NCBI RefSeq assembly: GCF_004115925.1
Contig: NZ_SDDX01000001.1
Location: 186,001 to 250,000 of the forward strand
Direction of reading: 5' to 3'
DNA: 64,000 bases
Source: Lelliottia nimipressuralis
GTDB lineage: Bacteria; Pseudomonadota; Gammaproteobacteria; Enterobacterales; Enterobacteriaceae
Shown here piece by piece: positions 17,233 to 28,648 of the stretch; the first letter of the stretch is position 1; each line of letters starts with the position of its first letter. Both the position numbers and the translations under genes were made by a program. Under the pieces are notes generated by a model. It was not told the origin of the DNA and searched no databases. It saw nothing but the letters and a program-made list of their open reading frames with translations.

Positions 17233-20200
17233 TTAGCCGATTGTCATCAGGCTGGCGTTACCGCCTGCGGCCGCCGTGTTGACGCTAAGAGAGTGCTCAA
17301 CGTACAGACGCTCCAGCAGCAAATTGGTTTCACCGCGTGCGAAGCCCTGCACCGACACAATCGCGCCGTCGCGCGCCGCTACTTGCTCGCACAGCTCACG
17401 CAGCTGATCGGAATCGCCGTGGTAAATCACGGCGTCGAAGGCCTGTGTGGTGATCACGTCCGGTTTCGCGAAGGTGATGCGCGCAGACACCTCTTTCGGC
17501 AGCTGTTTGGCGAGATCGCGGTGCAGACCATCCTCCGGCCACAGCACTTCACAGCCCGCTGCCGCAGCGGCAGCCAGCTGGACCAGCGCATCCTGTTCGT
17601 TGTCGGCAATACACAGCACGCGCTCGCGCGGCATCAGCGTCCAGGTGTTGCGCTCACCGGTTGGGCCGGGCAGCAGACGCTGAGTACCGGCCTGCGCCTG
17701 TTCGCCATACTGCTGGCACAGGGCGTGCAGTTCCGGGCGTTTTTCCGCCCATTTGGTTAGCGCCTCCAGCGGCTGAGTCAGCAGCGTTTTCAGTTGCGCA
17801 TCCACCGGACGTTCCGCATCCTGACGCGCCAGGGTCACGCCGAGGGCGTTCTCCGGACGGTTCGCCAGCAGACGATACAGGTAGAGCGGGCCACCGGCTT
17901 TCGGACCGGTGCCGGACAAGCCTTCGCCGCCGAACGGTTGCACGCCGACCACCGCGCCCACCATGTTGCGGTTGACGTAGAGGTTGCCGACTTTGGCGCT
18001 GCCCGTCACCTGAGCGATGGTTTCGTCGATACGGGTATGCACGCCGAGGGTTAGACCGTAGCCTGAGGCGTTAATCTGATCGACCAGCGCCTCGAGGTTG
18101 TTGCGGCTGTAGCGCACCACGTGCAGCACCGGGCCGAAGACCTCTTTTTTCAGCTCGTCAAAGCTGGAAAGCTCAATCAGCGTCGGTGCAATAAAGGTGC
18201 CGGTGTTCCATTCGCGGGCGTCTTCGCTGTTCTCGCGAACCGCCTGGAAGACCGGACGACCTTTGGCGCGCATCGCCTGAATGTGCTGTTCGATATTGGC
18301 TTTGGCTTCGGCGTCAATCACCGGGCCAATGTCAGTGGTCAGTCGGCCTGGGTTACCCATCCGGCATTCTGCCATCGCACCGCGCAGCATTTTCAGCGTG
18401 TGGTCGGCGATATCATCCTGCAGACAAAGCACGCGCAGGGCGGAGCAACGTTGTCCGGCGCTGTCGAAGGCCGAGGCCAGCACGTCCACCACCACCTGCT
18501 CGGTCAGGGCGGAGGAGTCGACGATCATCGCGTTCATCCCGCCCGTTTCGGCGATCAGTGGCGTCGGACGCCCCTGCGGATCGAGACGGGTGGCGATGTT
18601 GCGTTGCAGCAGCGTTGCCACTTCCGTGGAACCGGTAAACATCACACCGCGCACGCGGTTGTCAGACGTCAGCTGAGCGCCGACGGTTTCACCGCGCCCC
18701 GGCAGAAGCTGTACCACGCCTGCCGGAACACCGGCTTCGAGCAAGATCTGAATACCCTGAGCGGCAATCAGCGGCGTCTGTTCAGCGGGTTTCGCCAGCA
18801 CGCTGTTACCAGCGGCAAGCGCGGCAGCAATCTGGCCGGTGAAGATCGCCAGCGGGAAGTTCCACGGGCTGATACAGACCACCGGACCCAGCGGGCGGTG
18901 AGTTTCATTATCGAAGTCGTTGCGTACCTGACCGGCGTAGTAGTGCAGGAAGTCGACCGCTTCGCGCACTTCGGCGATGGTGTTGCTGAAGGTTTTCCCG
19001 GCTTCGCGCACCAGGATGCCAATCAGCTGTTGCATCTGGCCTTCCATCAGCACGGCGGCGCGTTCGAGGATCGCGGCACGCTCCTGCGGCGGCGTTGCGA
19101 ACCAGATTGGCGCATTATTGACGGCATTTCCCAGCGCCAGCTCGACTTCCTGGGCGGTGGCTTCGCGGGCAAAACCGACAATATCTTTCGGTTCGGCCGG
19201 GTTGATCACCGGCTGCATGTCGCCTGCGTCAACGGGCTGTTCGAGAATCGGCTTCGCCTGCCATTTCTGCAGGGCGCTATTGAGCAGGGCGGAGGAGAGG
19301 GACGCCAGACGGTGTTCGTTCGCCAGGTCCAGACCCGCTGAGTTGGTGCGATCGCTGCCGTACAGTTCACGCGGCAGGGCAATTTTCGGATGCGGCAGGC
19401 CGAGCTGGCCCTCCTGCGCTGCCATTTTTTCCACGGCCTGCACCGGATCGGCAACCAGTTCATCGAGCGGCAGTGTGGTATCGGCAATACGGTTGACGAA
19501 GGAGGTGTTCGCGCCGTTTTCCAGCAGACGACGCACCAGATAGGCAAGCAGCGTTTCGTGTGTGCCAACCGGAGCATAGATACGGCACGGTCGGTTCAGT
19601 TTGCCTTCTGCCACTTTACCGGTGACCTGTTCGTACAGCGGTTCACCCATGCCGTGCAGGCACTGGAACTCGTACTGGCCCGGATAGTAGTTTTGCCCGG
19701 CCAGGCTGTAGATCGCCGCCAGCGTATGGGCGTTGTGGGTGGCGAACTGCGGGTAAATCAGGTTCGGCACGTTGAGCAGTTTTTTCGCACAGGCGAGGTA
19801 AGAAACGTCGGTATAGACCTTACGGGTGTAGACCGGATAGCCTTCCAGCCCGTCCATCTGCGCACGCTTGATTTCGCTGTCCCAGTACGCGCCTTTCACC
19901 AGACGGATCATCAGGCGACGGCGGCTGCGGGAGGCGAGGTCAATCAGATAATCAATCACAAACGGACAGCGTTTCTGATAGGCCTGAATGACGAAGCCGA
20001 TACCGTTCCAGCCCGCCAGCTCTGGCTCGAAGCACAGTTTTTCCAGCAGATCGAGGGAGATCTCCAGGCGGTCGGCCTCTTCGGCATCGATATTAATCCC
20101 GATATCGTACTGGCGCGCCAGCAGAGTCAGGGATTTCAGGCGCGGGTAGAGTTCATCCATAACGCGGTCGTACTGAGCGCGGCTGTAGCGTGGGTGCAGG

Positions 20201-21195
20201 GCAGAGAGCTTGATGGAAATCCCCGGCCCTTCGTAAATGCCGCGCCCGTTCGAGGCTTTACCAATCGCGTGGATCGCCTGCTGGTACGAAACCATATAAG
20301 CCTGGGCATCGGCGGCGGTCAGGGCCGCTTCACCGAGCATGTCGTAAGAGTAGCGGAAGCCTTTATCTTCCAGCTTGCGGGCATTGGCCAGCGCTTCGGA
20401 GATGGTTTCACCGGTGACGAACTGCTCGCCCATCAAACGCATCGCCATGTCCACGCCTTTGCGGATCAGCGGTTCGCCGCTCTTACCGATAATGCGGTTC
20501 AGGGAGCGGGAAAGGTTGGCTTCGTTATGGGTGGAGACCAGTTTGCCGGTAAACAGCAGGCCCCAGGTGGCAGCGTTGACGAACAGCGACGGGCTGCGGC
20601 CAATGTGCGAGTGCCAGTTACCGTTGCTGATTTTGTCGCGGATTAAGGCATCGCGCGTGGCTTTGTCCGGAATACGCAGCAGCGCTTCCGCGAGGCACAT
20701 CAGCGCCACGCCTTCCAGCGAGGAGAGGGAGAACTCCTGCAGCAGCCCCTGCACCATACCGGCGCGGCCACTGGCGGATTTCTGATTACGCAGTTTGTCG
20801 GCGAGCTGATATGCCAGGCTGTGCGCCTGGGACGCAATCGGCTCCGGCAGACGGGCCTGCTCCAGCAGCATCGGCACGGCGTCGGTTTCGGCGCGACGAT
20901 AAGCGGCGGTGATCGCGGCGCGGCTCACGGACTGCGGCAGGATCTGCTCGGCAAAGTCGAGGAACGGCTGGTGGTTCTCTTCGGCGATGGCGGCGGCGTC
21001 TTCGCTTTCGTTGGCGGCACCCGCCAGCAGGGCAGGCAGTTCCGGTAAGTCGTCTTCATTTTCCAGACGTTCCAGATAATTAAAAATGGCCTGTTTAATC
21101 AGCCAGTGCGGCGTGCGGTCAATGCGGGTTGCAGCGCTCTTAATCCGTTCGCGGGTCGCGTCATCCAGCTTAACCCCCATGGTGGTCATGCCCAT
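17233..21195 (-). CDS. putA: Bifunctional proline dehydrogenase / P5C dehydrogenase and repressor PutA
   Basis: Trifunctional protein of 1320 aa, the E. coli length. Residues 1-47 form a ribbon-helix-helix DNA-binding domain ([15 protein letters not shown]). About 85-570 hold the FAD-containing proline dehydrogenase barrel, including [11 protein letters not shown]. About 650-1120 hold the NAD-dependent P5C dehydrogenase, with the Cys in [10 protein letters not shown]. It oxidises proline to glutamate at the membrane. Without proline it stays cytosolic and represses putA and putP. AGGAG precedes the ATG. Divergent from putP. Confidence 0.98.
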   Translation of the reverse strand: MGMTTMGVKLDDATRERIKSAATRIDRTPHWLIKQAIFNYLERLENEDDLPELPALLAGAANESEDAAAIAEENHQPFLDFAEQILPQSVSRAAITAAYRRAETDAVPMLLEQARLPEPIASQAHSLAYQLADKLRNQKSASGRAGMVQGLLQEFSLSSLEGVALMCLAEALLRIPDKATRDALIRDKISNGNWHSHIGRSPSLFVNAATWGLLFTGKLVSTHNEANLSRSLNRIIGKSGEPLIRKGVDMAMRLMGEQFVTGETISEALANARKLEDKGFRYSYDMLGEAALTAADAQAYMVSYQQAIHAIGKASNGRGIYEGPGISIKLSALHPRYSRAQYDRVMDELYPRLKSLTLLARQYDIGINIDAEEADRLEISLDLLEKLCFEPELAGWNGIGFVIQAYQKRCPFVIDYLIDLASRSRRRLMIRLVKGAYWDSEIKRAQMDGLEGYPVYTRKVYTDVSYLACAKKLLNVPNLIYPQFATHNAHTLAAIYSLAGQNYYPGQYEFQCLHGMGEPLYEQVTGKVAEGKLNRPCRIYAPVGTHETLLAYLVRRLLENGANTSFVNRIADTTLPLDELVADPVQAVEKMAAQEGQLGLPHPKIALPRELYGSDRTNSAGLDLANEHRLASLSSALLNSALQKWQAKPILEQPVDAGDMQPVINPAEPKDIVGFAREATAQEVELALGNAVNNAPIWFATPPQERAAILERAAVLMEGQMQQLIGILVREAGKTFSNTIAEVREAVDFLHYYAGQVRNDFDNETHRPLGPVVCISPWNFPLAIFTGQIAAALAAGNSVLAKPAEQTPLIAAQGIQILLEAGVPAGVVQLLPGRGETVGAQLTSDNRVRGVMFTGSTEVATLLQRNIATRLDPQGRPTPLIAETGGMNAMIVDSSALTEQVVVDVLASAFDSAGQRCSALRVLCLQDDIADHTLKMLRGAMAECRMGNPGRLTTDIGPVIDAEAKANIEQHIQAMRAKGRPVFQAVRENSEDAREWNTGTFIAPTLIELSSFDELKKEVFGPVLHVVRYSRNNLEALVDQINASGYGLTLGVHTRIDETIAQVTGSAKVGNLYVNRNMVGAVVGVQPFGGEGLSGTGPKAGGPLYLYRLLANRPENALGVTLARQDAERPVDAQLKTLLTQPLEALTKWAEKRPELHALCQQYGEQAQAGTQRLLPGPTGERNTWTLMPRERVLCIADNEQDALVQLAAAAAAGCEVLWPEDGLHRDLAKQLPKEVSARITFAKPDVITTQAFDAVIYHGDSDQLRELCEQVAARDGAIVSVQGFARGETNLLLERLYVEHSLSVNTAAAGGNASLMTIG

Positions 21196-21619
21196 GCCAG
21201 TAACTCCTGTTGATCTTTAGTGATGTTCGTTCGTTAGCGTGAAATATCCACCATGTTGCAACTTTGTGCAACCGTGTTAAATGTGACCTGGACTGCAAGC
21301 TGAAAAATGAATGGATTGTTAACGATAAGTAAGCTGGTAAATACGATGAGATTCTGCGTGTGAGGCCCGTTTTTATGCGGCACTTAACACTTTTAAAAGG
21401 TGCAACCCGTAAAAGCGTGAGCGAGTGCAACCTATACGAAAGACCTATAAATCCAGGGATGAATTTGATGTAAATGCAGTGTTAAATCATTTGTGCATGT
21501 GGAGCGCTTACGGCAGGATACGCGCGCCCAACCGAAATACACTCATGATTATCACGTTCCGATAATCGAATAATAAGGCAGCCCGGACGGCTGTCGCTCG
21601 ATATTTTTGGAGATTTTAA
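21196..21619. promoter_or_regulatory. putA-putP divergent control region with PutA operators
   Basis: A 424-bp gene-free region. Four copies of the PutA-binding hexamer GTTGCA or its complement lie on the putA side: 21255-21260, 21267-21272, 21401-21406 and 21426-21431. The first two form an inverted pair. The rest should hold the two promoters; I cannot place them with confidence. Confidence 0.75.
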
Positions 21620-23128
21620 ATGGCTATTAGCACACCGATGCTGGTGACATTTCTCGTTTATATTTTTGGCATGATCCTGATAGGGTTTATTGCATGGCGT
21701 TCGACCAAAAACTTTGACGACTATATTTTAGGTGGGCGTAGTTTAGGGCCCTTTGTGACCGCGCTGTCAGCGGGCGCATCCGACATGAGCGGCTGGCTGC
21801 TGATGGGGTTACCGGGCGCGATTTTCATCTCCGGGATTTCCGAAAGCTGGATTGCCATCGGCCTGTGTATCGGGGCATGGATTAACTGGAAACTGGTGGC
21901 CGGTCGTTTGCGTGTTCACACCGAAGTGAACAACAACGCGCTGACGCTTCCGGACTATTTCACCAGCCGTTTCGAAGATAAAAGCCGCGTGCTGCGTATT
22001 ATCTCCGCGCTGGTGATCCTGCTGTTCTTCACCATCTACTGTGCGTCCGGGATTGTCGCCGGGGCTCGTCTGTTCGAAAGCACTTTCGGCATGAGCTATG
22101 AAACCGCACTGTGGGCCGGTGCTGCAGCCACCATCCTTTACACCTTCGTCGGTGGCTTCCTGGCCGTCAGCTGGACGGATACCGTGCAGGCGAGCCTGAT
22201 GATTTTCGCCCTGATCCTGACCCCGGTGATTGTGATTATCACCGTCGGCGGGTTTGGCGATTCGCTGGAAGTGATCAAGCAAAAGAGCATTGAAAACATC
22301 GATATGCTCAAAGGGCTGAACTTCGTGGCCATCATCTCACTGATGGGCTGGGGCCTGGGCTACTTCGGCCAGCCGCACATTCTGGCGCGTTTCATGGCGG
22401 CGGATTCTCACCACAGCATCGTGCATGCGCGTCGTATCAGTATGACGTGGATGATCCTGTGCCTGGCGGGTGCGGTCGCGGTCGGCTTCTTCGGCATTGC
22501 GTACTTCAATAACAACCCGGCGCAGGCGGGGGCGGTGAACCAGAACGCCGAGCGCGTGTTTATCGAGCTGGCGCAGATTCTGTTTAACCCGTGGATTGCC
22601 GGGATTTTACTGTCGGCGATTCTGGCGGCGGTGATGTCGACTCTGAGCTGTCAGCTGCTGGTCTGCTCAAGCGCCATTACAGAAGATCTGTACAAGGCCT
22701 TCCTGCGTAAAGGTGCGAGCCAGAAAGAGCTGGTGTGGGTCGGACGCTTTATGGTGCTGGCGGTGGCGCTGGTCTCTATCGCGCTGGCCGCAAACCCGGA
22801 AAACCGCGTGCTGGGCCTGGTGAGCTACGCCTGGGCGGGCTTCGGTGCGGCCTTTGGTCCGGTGGTGCTGTTCTCGGTACTCTGGTCACGCATGACCCGA
22901 AACGGTGCGCTGGCGGGGATGATTATCGGTGCGGTGACGGTTATCGTCTGGAAACAGTTCGCGTGGCTGGGCCTGTATGAAATCATTCCAGGCTTTATCT
23001 TCGGCAGCATCGGGATTGTGGTGTTCAGCCTGCTGGGGAAAGCGCCGTCGGCGGCTATGCAGGAACGTTTTGCCGAAGCGGATGCGCATTACCACACGGC
23101 ACCGCCGGTAAAGTTACAGCCTGAATAA
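21620..23128 (+). CDS. putP: Sodium/proline symporter PutP
   Basis: Inner-membrane Na+:L-proline symporter of 502 aa in the SSS family, with about 13 transmembrane helices. The early DDYILGGRSLGP segment and the sodium-site region GASDMSGWLLMGLPGA (about 53-68) are intact, as is SCQLLVCSSAITEDLY near 345. It provides proline to PutA. A GGAG site precedes the ATG, and a terminator lies 17 bp past the stop. Confidence 0.98.
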   Translation: MAISTPMLVTFLVYIFGMILIGFIAWRSTKNFDDYILGGRSLGPFVTALSAGASDMSGWLLMGLPGAIFISGISESWIAIGLCIGAWINWKLVAGRLRVHTEVNNNALTLPDYFTSRFEDKSRVLRIISALVILLFFTIYCASGIVAGARLFESTFGMSYETALWAGAAATILYTFVGGFLAVSWTDTVQASLMIFALILTPVIVIITVGGFGDSLEVIKQKSIENIDMLKGLNFVAIISLMGWGLGYFGQPHILARFMAADSHHSIVHARRISMTWMILCLAGAVAVGFFGIAYFNNNPAQAGAVNQNAERVFIELAQILFNPWIAGILLSAILAAVMSTLSCQLLVCSSAITEDLYKAFLRKGASQKELVWVGRFMVLAVALVSIALAANPENRVLGLVSYAWAGFGAAFGPVVLFSVLWSRMTRNGALAGMIIGAVTVIVWKQFAWLGLYEIIPGFIFGSIGIVVFSLLGKAPSAAMQERFAEADAHYHTAPPVKLQPE

Positions 23129-23144
23129 GCGTTAACAGGTGTTC

Positions 23145-23184
23145 AAAGCCGGGTAAGGCGTCGTCGCCGCCCGGCTTTTTTTCT
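23145..23184 (+). terminator. Terminator of putP
   Basis: AAAGCCGGG (23145-23153) pairs with CCCGGCTTT (23170-23178), followed by more T. The arms resemble a REP unit. Confidence 0.85.
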
Positions 23185-23185
23185 G

Positions 23186-23605
23186 TCAGAACTGCACGCA
23201 GACCGGCTGATCAACGCGCATCACTGACTCCTGTGCAAACCGTGATTTGTAGATCCCGCGTAATGCTTCGATATTGCTCTCGCTCTGAGCATCTTTTCCG
23301 TGGATCAGCATTAACGCTTTACTTGGCTCACGCGCCACTTTCCCGTCATTGCCCAGCCATTGTCCGCGCGCATCAAACACCGTTAAGCCATCGCGAAAAC
23401 GCGGCGTTACGTCCTGATCGACAAACTGCTGCCACTCCTGCCCGGTGATGGCGGCACCCGCCGGACGATTCAGACCGAAATAGAGCGTGGTTTGCTGCAT
23501 CTGGTTATCCACTTTGCAGGTGGCGTCAGGAGTCGTATGCGAGGGGGCGTTGCAGCCGGCCAGCATGAAAAGTGCGGCAACCATAAGCCCTGTTTTGATG
23601 GTCAT
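23186..23605 (-). CDS. DUF3574 lipoprotein
   Basis: Predicted lipoprotein of 139 aa: a hydrophobic signal followed by the lipobox LAGC (Cys 18). The rest (about 45-139) fits DUF3574, including TLYFGLNRP and the C-terminal SVMRVDQPVCVQF. Function unknown. It is tucked between the convergent putP terminator and the nucleoside transporter and appears monocistronic. Not part of the E. coli order as I recall it. Confidence 0.75.
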   Translation of the reverse strand: MTIKTGLMVAALFMLAGCNAPSHTTPDATCKVDNQMQQTTLYFGLNRPAGAAITGQEWQQFVDQDVTPRFRDGLTVFDARGQWLGNDGKVAREPSKALMLIHGKDAQSESNIEALRGIYKSRFAQESVMRVDQPVCVQF

Positions 23606-23641
23606 TGTTCGCTATCCTCATTGTTATTGTTGCAAGAAAAA

Positions 23642-23668
23642 GCCGGGTGGCGCTAACGCTGACCCGGC
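23642..23668. repeat. REP-like palindromic element
   Basis: GCCGGGT (23642-23648) and ACCCGGC (23662-23668) around GGCGCTAACGCTG, in the gap between the NupC-type gene and the lipoprotein gene. Confidence 0.65.
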
Positions 23669-23695
23669 CTGCATATCATCTGTTCGACAACGGTG

Positions 23696-24880
23696 TTAAA
23701 GCACCAGCCCCGCAAAACTTGCCGACAGCAAACTCACCAGCGTCGCGCCATACACCAGACGCAGACCAAAGCGAGATACCACGTTGCCTTGCTTCTCGTT
23801 CAGCCCTTTGATCGCCCCGGCCACGATGCCGATAGAGGCAAAGTTGGCGAACGACACCAGGAAGATAGAGAGAATGCCCAGCCCGCGCGGTGTCATTTGA
23901 CCGGCAATTTTTTGCAGCTCAATCATCGCCACAAATTCATTCGCCACCAGTTTGGTCGCCATAATACTGCCCGCGTTCAGCGCATCACTCAGGGGTATGC
24001 CCACCAGCCACGCCAGCGGATAAAACACATAACCAAGGATCTGCTGGAAGCTCATTCCAAACAGGCTGGAGAAGAGGGCGTTGACGGCGCTAATAAGGGC
24101 AATAAAGCCAATCAGCATCGCCAGAATAATCATCGCCACTTTAAAACCGGCCAGAATATACTCGCCCAGCATCTCAAAGAAGCTCTGGGATTCGTGCAGT
24201 TTTTCCAGTTTGATTTCCGGCTCGGCTTCTGGGCTTGCCGGGTTAATGACCGACAGAATAATAAAAGTGCTGAACATATTGAGGATCAGCGCCGCGACCA
24301 CGAATTTCGCATCGAGCATGGTCATATAAGCGCCGACGATCGACAGGGAAACGGTGGACATCGCCGTCGCCGCCATGGTGAACAGGCGACGAGACGAGAG
24401 ATCGCCGAGCACCCCTTTGTAAGCAATGAAGTTTTCCGACTGGCCGAGAATGAGTGAGCTGACGGCGTTAAAGGATTCCAGCTTGCCCATGCCATTCAGT
24501 TTTGACAGCAGGGTGCCGATCAGACGAATAAAAATCGGCAGAATTCGCCAGTGCTGAAGAATACCGATCAGGGCAGAAATAAAGATAATCGGACACAACA
24601 CGCCGAGGAAAATGAACGCCAGCCCTTTTTCACCCATTCCGCCAAAGACAAAATTGGTGCCCTCCGCGGCAAATTTCAGCAGGGATTCAAAGAAACCGGA
24701 GACATATTTAATCACGAAGAGACCGCTTTCGGCGTGCAGGAAAAAGAACGCCAGCGCAATTTCAATCACAATAAGCTGTAAAACATAACGAATACGAATT
24801 TTTCGGCGGTCGAAACTCACCAGCCAGGCGAGCGCAAGAATAATGACCAGCGCCAGCAGGAAATGAACAAAGTTATACAT
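23696..24880 (-). CDS. NupC-family nucleoside transporter
   Basis: Concentrative nucleoside transporter of 394 aa in the inner membrane, driving nucleoside uptake with cations (H+ in E. coli NupC). The blocks [42 protein letters not shown] and [12 protein letters not shown] are near-identical to NupC. Overall similarity is clearly below that of a NupC orthologue and the gene is not at the nupC locus, so it is probably a paralogue. The start at 24880 gives the family N-terminus ([20 protein letters not shown]). Divergent from efeU. Confidence 0.9.
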   Translation of the reverse strand: MYNFVHFLLALVIILALAWLVSFDRRKIRIRYVLQLIVIEIALAFFFLHAESGLFVIKYVSGFFESLLKFAAEGTNFVFGGMGEKGLAFIFLGVLCPIIFISALIGILQHWRILPIFIRLIGTLLSKLNGMGKLESFNAVSSLILGQSENFIAYKGVLGDLSSRRLFTMAATAMSTVSLSIVGAYMTMLDAKFVVAALILNMFSTFIILSVINPASPEAEPEIKLEKLHESQSFFEMLGEYILAGFKVAMIILAMLIGFIALISAVNALFSSLFGMSFQQILGYVFYPLAWLVGIPLSDALNAGSIMATKLVANEFVAMIELQKIAGQMTPRGLGILSIFLVSFANFASIGIVAGAIKGLNEKQGNVVSRFGLRLVYGATLVSLLSASFAGLVL

Positions 24881-25057
24881 TTTGAATTTTCAGCAGGTAA
24901 ACGAAGCGCTTATTTAGCCATAGGGCACGGGAACCGTAAATGGGCATTTACGTTATAAGTTATATACATAACGGTAACGATCGTAACTATTAACCGGCGA
25001 TGGATTTACAACTGGTCATCAAAACCTGACACAATTCGCTTGTTTTTCTTTCTGCCG

Positions 25058-25076
25058 TAATGATAATCACTATCAC
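25058..25076. promoter_or_regulatory. Fur box upstream of efeUOB
   Basis: TAATGATAATCACTATCAC fits the GATAAT-based Fur consensus and lies 56 bp before efeU, between it and the divergent nucleoside transporter gene. Iron repression is expected. Confidence 0.75.
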
Positions 25077-25131
25077 AGTTATTTACCTTTCTTTGCACCA
25101 GTTGACCGCGATAAACATTTAAGGTGTCGGC

Positions 25132-25965
25132 ATGTTTGTTCCATTTCTCATTATGTTACGTGAAGGGCTTGAAGCGGCCTTAATTGTCAGTCTGATTGCC
25201 AGCTACCTGAAGCGCACCCAGCGCGGCCGCTGGATTGGTGTGATGTGGATTGGCGTTATTCTCGCCGCCGCACTCTGTTTAGGTCTCGGGATCCTGATTA
25301 ACGAAACCACTGGTGAATTCCCGCAAAAAGAGCAGGAGCTGTTCGAAGGGATCGTGGCGGTGATCGCCGTGGTGATCCTCACCTGGATGGTGTTCTGGAT
25401 GCGCAAAGTGTCGCGTAACGTTAAAGTGCAGCTGGAGCAGGCGGTCGATCATGCGCTGGAAAAAGGCAACCACCACGGCTGGGCGCTGATTGGGATGGTC
25501 TTTTTCGCCGTCGCCCGCGAAGGGCTGGAGTCAGTCTTCTTCCTGCTGGCGGCGTTCCAGCAGGACGTAGGGATCTGGCCGCCGCTCGGCGCGATGCTGG
25601 GGCTCGCCACCGCGATTGTGCTGGGATTCATGCTCTACTGGGGCGGCATTCGCCTGAACCTTGGCGCGTTCTTCAAATGGACCAGCCTGTTCATTCTGTT
25701 GGTCGCCGCCGGGCTGGCGGCAGGGGCGATTCGCGCCTTCCACGAGGCGGGCCTGTGGAACCACTTCCAGGACGTTGCGTTCGATTTCAGTAATACGCTC
25801 TCCACCCACTCTCTGACCGGCACCCTGCTCGAAGGCATCTTCGGCTATCAGGAAACGCCGAGCGTCAGCGAAGTGGCGATGTATTTCATCTATCTCATTC
25901 CGGCGCTGGTGCTGTTCTTTATGCCATCACGCCCCAGTACTCAGCCGTCGCGTACTGCGCCCTGA
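25132..25965 (+). CDS. efeU: Ferrous iron permease EfeU
   Basis: Inner-membrane Fe2+ channel of 277 aa in the Ftr1/EfeU (OFeT) family, with about seven helices. Both iron-coordinating REGLE motifs are present: REGLE at 10-14 and a second at about 126-130. The reading frame is intact, unlike E. coli K-12, where a frameshift inactivates it. First gene of efeUOB, with a Fur box upstream; in E. coli relatives the system also responds to acid via CpxR. Confidence 0.95.
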   Translation: MFVPFLIMLREGLEAALIVSLIASYLKRTQRGRWIGVMWIGVILAAALCLGLGILINETTGEFPQKEQELFEGIVAVIAVVILTWMVFWMRKVSRNVKVQLEQAVDHALEKGNHHGWALIGMVFFAVAREGLESVFFLLAAFQQDVGIWPPLGAMLGLATAIVLGFMLYWGGIRLNLGAFFKWTSLFILLVAAGLAAGAIRAFHEAGLWNHFQDVAFDFSNTLSTHSLTGTLLEGIFGYQETPSVSEVAMYFIYLIPALVLFFMPSRPSTQPSRTAP

Positions 25966-26009
25966 AGTGCTTCGTGTTGTTTATACATACTTTTAGAAAG
26001 GGAAGGGTC

Positions 26010-27137
26010 ATGGCAATTCAATTTCGACGTACTGCATTACAGGCAGGTGTGGCAGCGCTGTTTGCATATGCATTCTCAGCGGGCGCGGCAGATGTTCCAC
26101 AGGTGAAAGTCACTGTGAACGATAAACAGTGTGAGCCGATGACCATCACGGTCAACAGCGGTAAAACCCAGTTTATCATTCAGAACCATAGCCAGAAGGC
26201 GCTGGAGTGGGAAATCCTCAAAGGCGTGATGGTGGTGGAAGAGCGTGAAAACATCGCGCCAGGCTTTACCCAGAAAATGACGGCTAACCTGCAGCCGGGC
26301 GAATATGACATGACCTGCGGCCTGCTGACCAACCCGAAAGGCAAGCTGATCGTCAAAGGCGAAGCCACGGCGGATGCGGCGAAAGGCGAAGCGCTGCTGA
26401 GTCTGGGCGAGGCGATCACCGCCTATAAAGCCTACGTGACCAAAGAGACCGCCGACCTGGTTGCCGGTACTAAAGCCTTTACCGACGCGGTAAAAGCGGG
26501 TGATATCGAGAAAGCCAAATCTCTGTACGCGCCAACGCGTCAGCACTACGAGCGTATCGAACCGATTGCCGAGCTGTTCTCTGACCTCGACGGCAGCATC
26601 GACGCCCGTGAAGATGATTACGAGCAGAAAGCCGCCGATCCGAAATTCACCGGCTTCCACCGTCTGGAGAAAGCGCTGTTTGGCGACAACTCCACCAAAG
26701 GGATGGAGAAGTACGCGGAGCAGCTGAATACCGACGTGCTGGATCTGCAAAAACGCATTAGCGAGCTGGCTTTCCCGCCGTCAAAAGTGGTGGGCGGCGC
26801 GGCTGGCCTGATTGAAGAAGTGGCGGCCAGCAAAATCAGTGGCGAAGAAGATCGTTACAGCCACACCGACCTGTGGGACTTCCAGGCGAACGTTGACGGC
26901 GCGCAGAAGATTGTAGACCTGCTGCGTCCGCAGCTGCAGAAAGACAACAGCGAACTGCTGGCGAAAGTGGATGCCAACTTCAAGAAAGTGAATACCATTC
27001 TGGCGAAGTACCGTACCAAAGACGGGTATGAGACTTACGACAAATTGACGGACGCCGACCGGAATGCGCTGAAAGGGCCAATCACAACGCTGGCGGAAGA
27101 TCTGGCACAGCTGCGTGGCGTACTGGGTCTGGACTAA
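26010..27137 (+). CDS. efeO: Iron uptake periplasmic protein EfeO
   Basis: Periplasmic protein of 375 aa. After a signal peptide (cleavage near AFSAGA-AD) comes a cupredoxin-like domain (about 28-120), then a helical M75 peptidase-like domain with the metal-binding HXXE ([10 protein letters not shown]). It is believed to bind or oxidise iron and hand it to EfeU. The start at 26010 ([10 protein letters not shown]) follows AAAGGGAAGGG and matches the E. coli length. Five bases separate it from efeB. Confidence 0.95.
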   Translation: MAIQFRRTALQAGVAALFAYAFSAGAADVPQVKVTVNDKQCEPMTITVNSGKTQFIIQNHSQKALEWEILKGVMVVEERENIAPGFTQKMTANLQPGEYDMTCGLLTNPKGKLIVKGEATADAAKGEALLSLGEAITAYKAYVTKETADLVAGTKAFTDAVKAGDIEKAKSLYAPTRQHYERIEPIAELFSDLDGSIDAREDDYEQKAADPKFTGFHRLEKALFGDNSTKGMEKYAEQLNTDVLDLQKRISELAFPPSKVVGGAAGLIEEVAASKISGEEDRYSHTDLWDFQANVDGAQKIVDLLRPQLQKDNSELLAKVDANFKKVNTILAKYRTKDGYETYDKLTDADRNALKGPITTLAEDLAQLRGVLGLD

Positions 27138-27142
27138 GCATT

Positions 27143-28426
27143 ATGAGTAAACATCACGAAATCGACGTCGCAGAACCGTCGCGCCGTCGATTGTTAAAAG
27201 GGGTGGGGGCGCTTGGCGGCGCGCTCGCTCTGGCGGGGGGGTGCCCGGTGGCGCATGCGGCCAAACCGCAAAGCGCGCCGGGAACCCTCTCCCCGAATGC
27301 GCGCATGGAGACGCAGCCGTTCTACGGTGAACATCAGGCCGGGATCCTGACGCCACAGCAGGCGGCGATGATGGTGGTGGCGTTTGATTCGCTGGCGAGC
27401 GATAAAGCGGATCTGGAACGTCTGTTCCGTTTGCTGACGAAGCGGATTGCGTTTCTGACGGCAGGGGGCCCGGCGCCGGAAACGCCGAACCCGCGGATGC
27501 CGCCGATGGATTCGGGTATTCTGGGGCCGTTTATCGCCCCGGATAACCTGACGGTCACGGTTTCCGTTGGCGAGTCGCTGTTTGACACCCGCTACGGGCT
27601 TGAGAAACAGAAACCGAAAACGCTGCAAAAGATGACGCGTTTTCCGAATGATTCTCTCGACGCCGCGCTCTGTCATGGCGATCTGCTGATCCAGATCTGC
27701 GCTAACACCCAGGATACGGTGATCCACGCCCTGCGCGATATCATCAAGCACACGCCGGATCTGCTCAGCGTGCGCTGGAAGCGGGAAGGGTTTATCTCCG
27801 ATCACGCGGCGCGCAGCCAGGGAAAAGAGACGCCGGTCAACCTGCTCGGCTTTAAAGACGGAACGGCCAACCCGGACAGCCGCGATGCGGCCCTGATGAA
27901 AAACGTGGTCTGGACCACGGCGGATCAGGGCGAACCGGCGTGGGCGGTGGGCGGCACTTATCAGGCGGTGCGTATTATCCAGTTCCACGTGGAGTTCTGG
28001 GATCGCACGCCGCTGAAAGAGCAGCAAACCATTTTCGGTCGTGACAAGCAGAGCGGTGCGCCGCTGGGCATGAATAACGAACACGATGTGCCGGATTACG
28101 CAAAAGATCCGGACGGCGATACCATCGCGCTCGACAGCCATATTCGTCTGGCGAACCCGCGAACGCCGGAAACCCAGTCCAGCCTGATGATGCGTCGCGG
28201 CTACAGCTATTCGCTGGGGGTGACCAACTCCGGGCAGCTGGATATGGGCCTACTGTTTGTCTGCTATCAGCACGATCTGGAGAAGGGCTTTTTAACCGTG
28301 CAGAAGCGGTTAAACGGCGAGGCGCTGGAAGAGTACATAAAACCTATCGGCGGCGGCTATTTCTTTGCTCTGCCGGGCGTGCGCGATAACACCGCGTATC
28401 TCGCACAAGGGCTGATCGAAGCCTGA
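27143..28426 (+). CDS. efeB: Heme peroxidase EfeB (DyP type)
   Basis: Dye-decolourising-type peroxidase of 427 aa exported by the Tat pathway: the signal [14 protein letters not shown] begins at residue 13, with cleavage near AHA. The DyP signature GFKDGTANP with the catalytic Asp, and the distal Arg region WDRTPLKEQ, are present. In EfeUOB it is proposed to oxidise ferrous iron or release iron from haem in the periplasm. Third gene of the operon, followed by a strong terminator. Confidence 0.96.
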   Translation: MSKHHEIDVAEPSRRRLLKGVGALGGALALAGGCPVAHAAKPQSAPGTLSPNARMETQPFYGEHQAGILTPQQAAMMVVAFDSLASDKADLERLFRLLTKRIAFLTAGGPAPETPNPRMPPMDSGILGPFIAPDNLTVTVSVGESLFDTRYGLEKQKPKTLQKMTRFPNDSLDAALCHGDLLIQICANTQDTVIHALRDIIKHTPDLLSVRWKREGFISDHAARSQGKETPVNLLGFKDGTANPDSRDAALMKNVVWTTADQGEPAWAVGGTYQAVRIIQFHVEFWDRTPLKEQQTIFGRDKQSGAPLGMNNEHDVPDYAKDPDGDTIALDSHIRLANPRTPETQSSLMMRRGYSYSLGVTNSGQLDMGLLFVCYQHDLEKGFLTVQKRLNGEALEEYIKPIGGGYFFALPGVRDNTAYLAQGLIEA

Positions 28427-28431
28427 TTATT

Positions 28432-28464
28432 CTCCCCGCCACCCGCGCGGGGAGATTATTTTTT
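28432..28464 (+). terminator. Terminator of efeUOB
   Basis: CTCCCCGC-(7 nt)-GCGGGGAG stem followed by ATTATTTTTT. Confidence 0.9.
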
Positions 28465-28477
28465 CCTATGACCCTCA

Positions 28478-28506
28478 CTGTTATATTTCTGTCATATTTC
28501 TGTATA
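28478..28506 (+). promoter_or_regulatory. Pho box of phoH
   Basis: Three 11-bp-spaced PhoB half-site repeats run CTGTTATATTT, CTGTCATATTT, CTGTATA, matching the CTGTCAT-type Pho box. Phosphate-starvation control of phoH is known in E. coli. Confidence 0.85.
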
Positions 28507-28648
28507 AGACTGAACTCAGCTGCAGGGCGAGTCTGAAAAAGTTGCGTTCAGGTAAAAAAGATGTTGCATTTGTGATAAATCCTGATGTACTTAATATAAG
28601 ACAGCGGTAGTTCCCGGCAGTGATAACGATTCACTATGGAGATCGCGA

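Noticed and set aside
18121-20646. Long plus-strand ORFs of 406 and 418 aa inside putA
   Set aside because: GC-rich antisense shadows of putA with no recognisable domains.
27194-28141. 315-aa minus-strand ORF inside efeB
   Set aside because: Antisense shadow, very Arg/His-rich, no ribosome-binding site or family.
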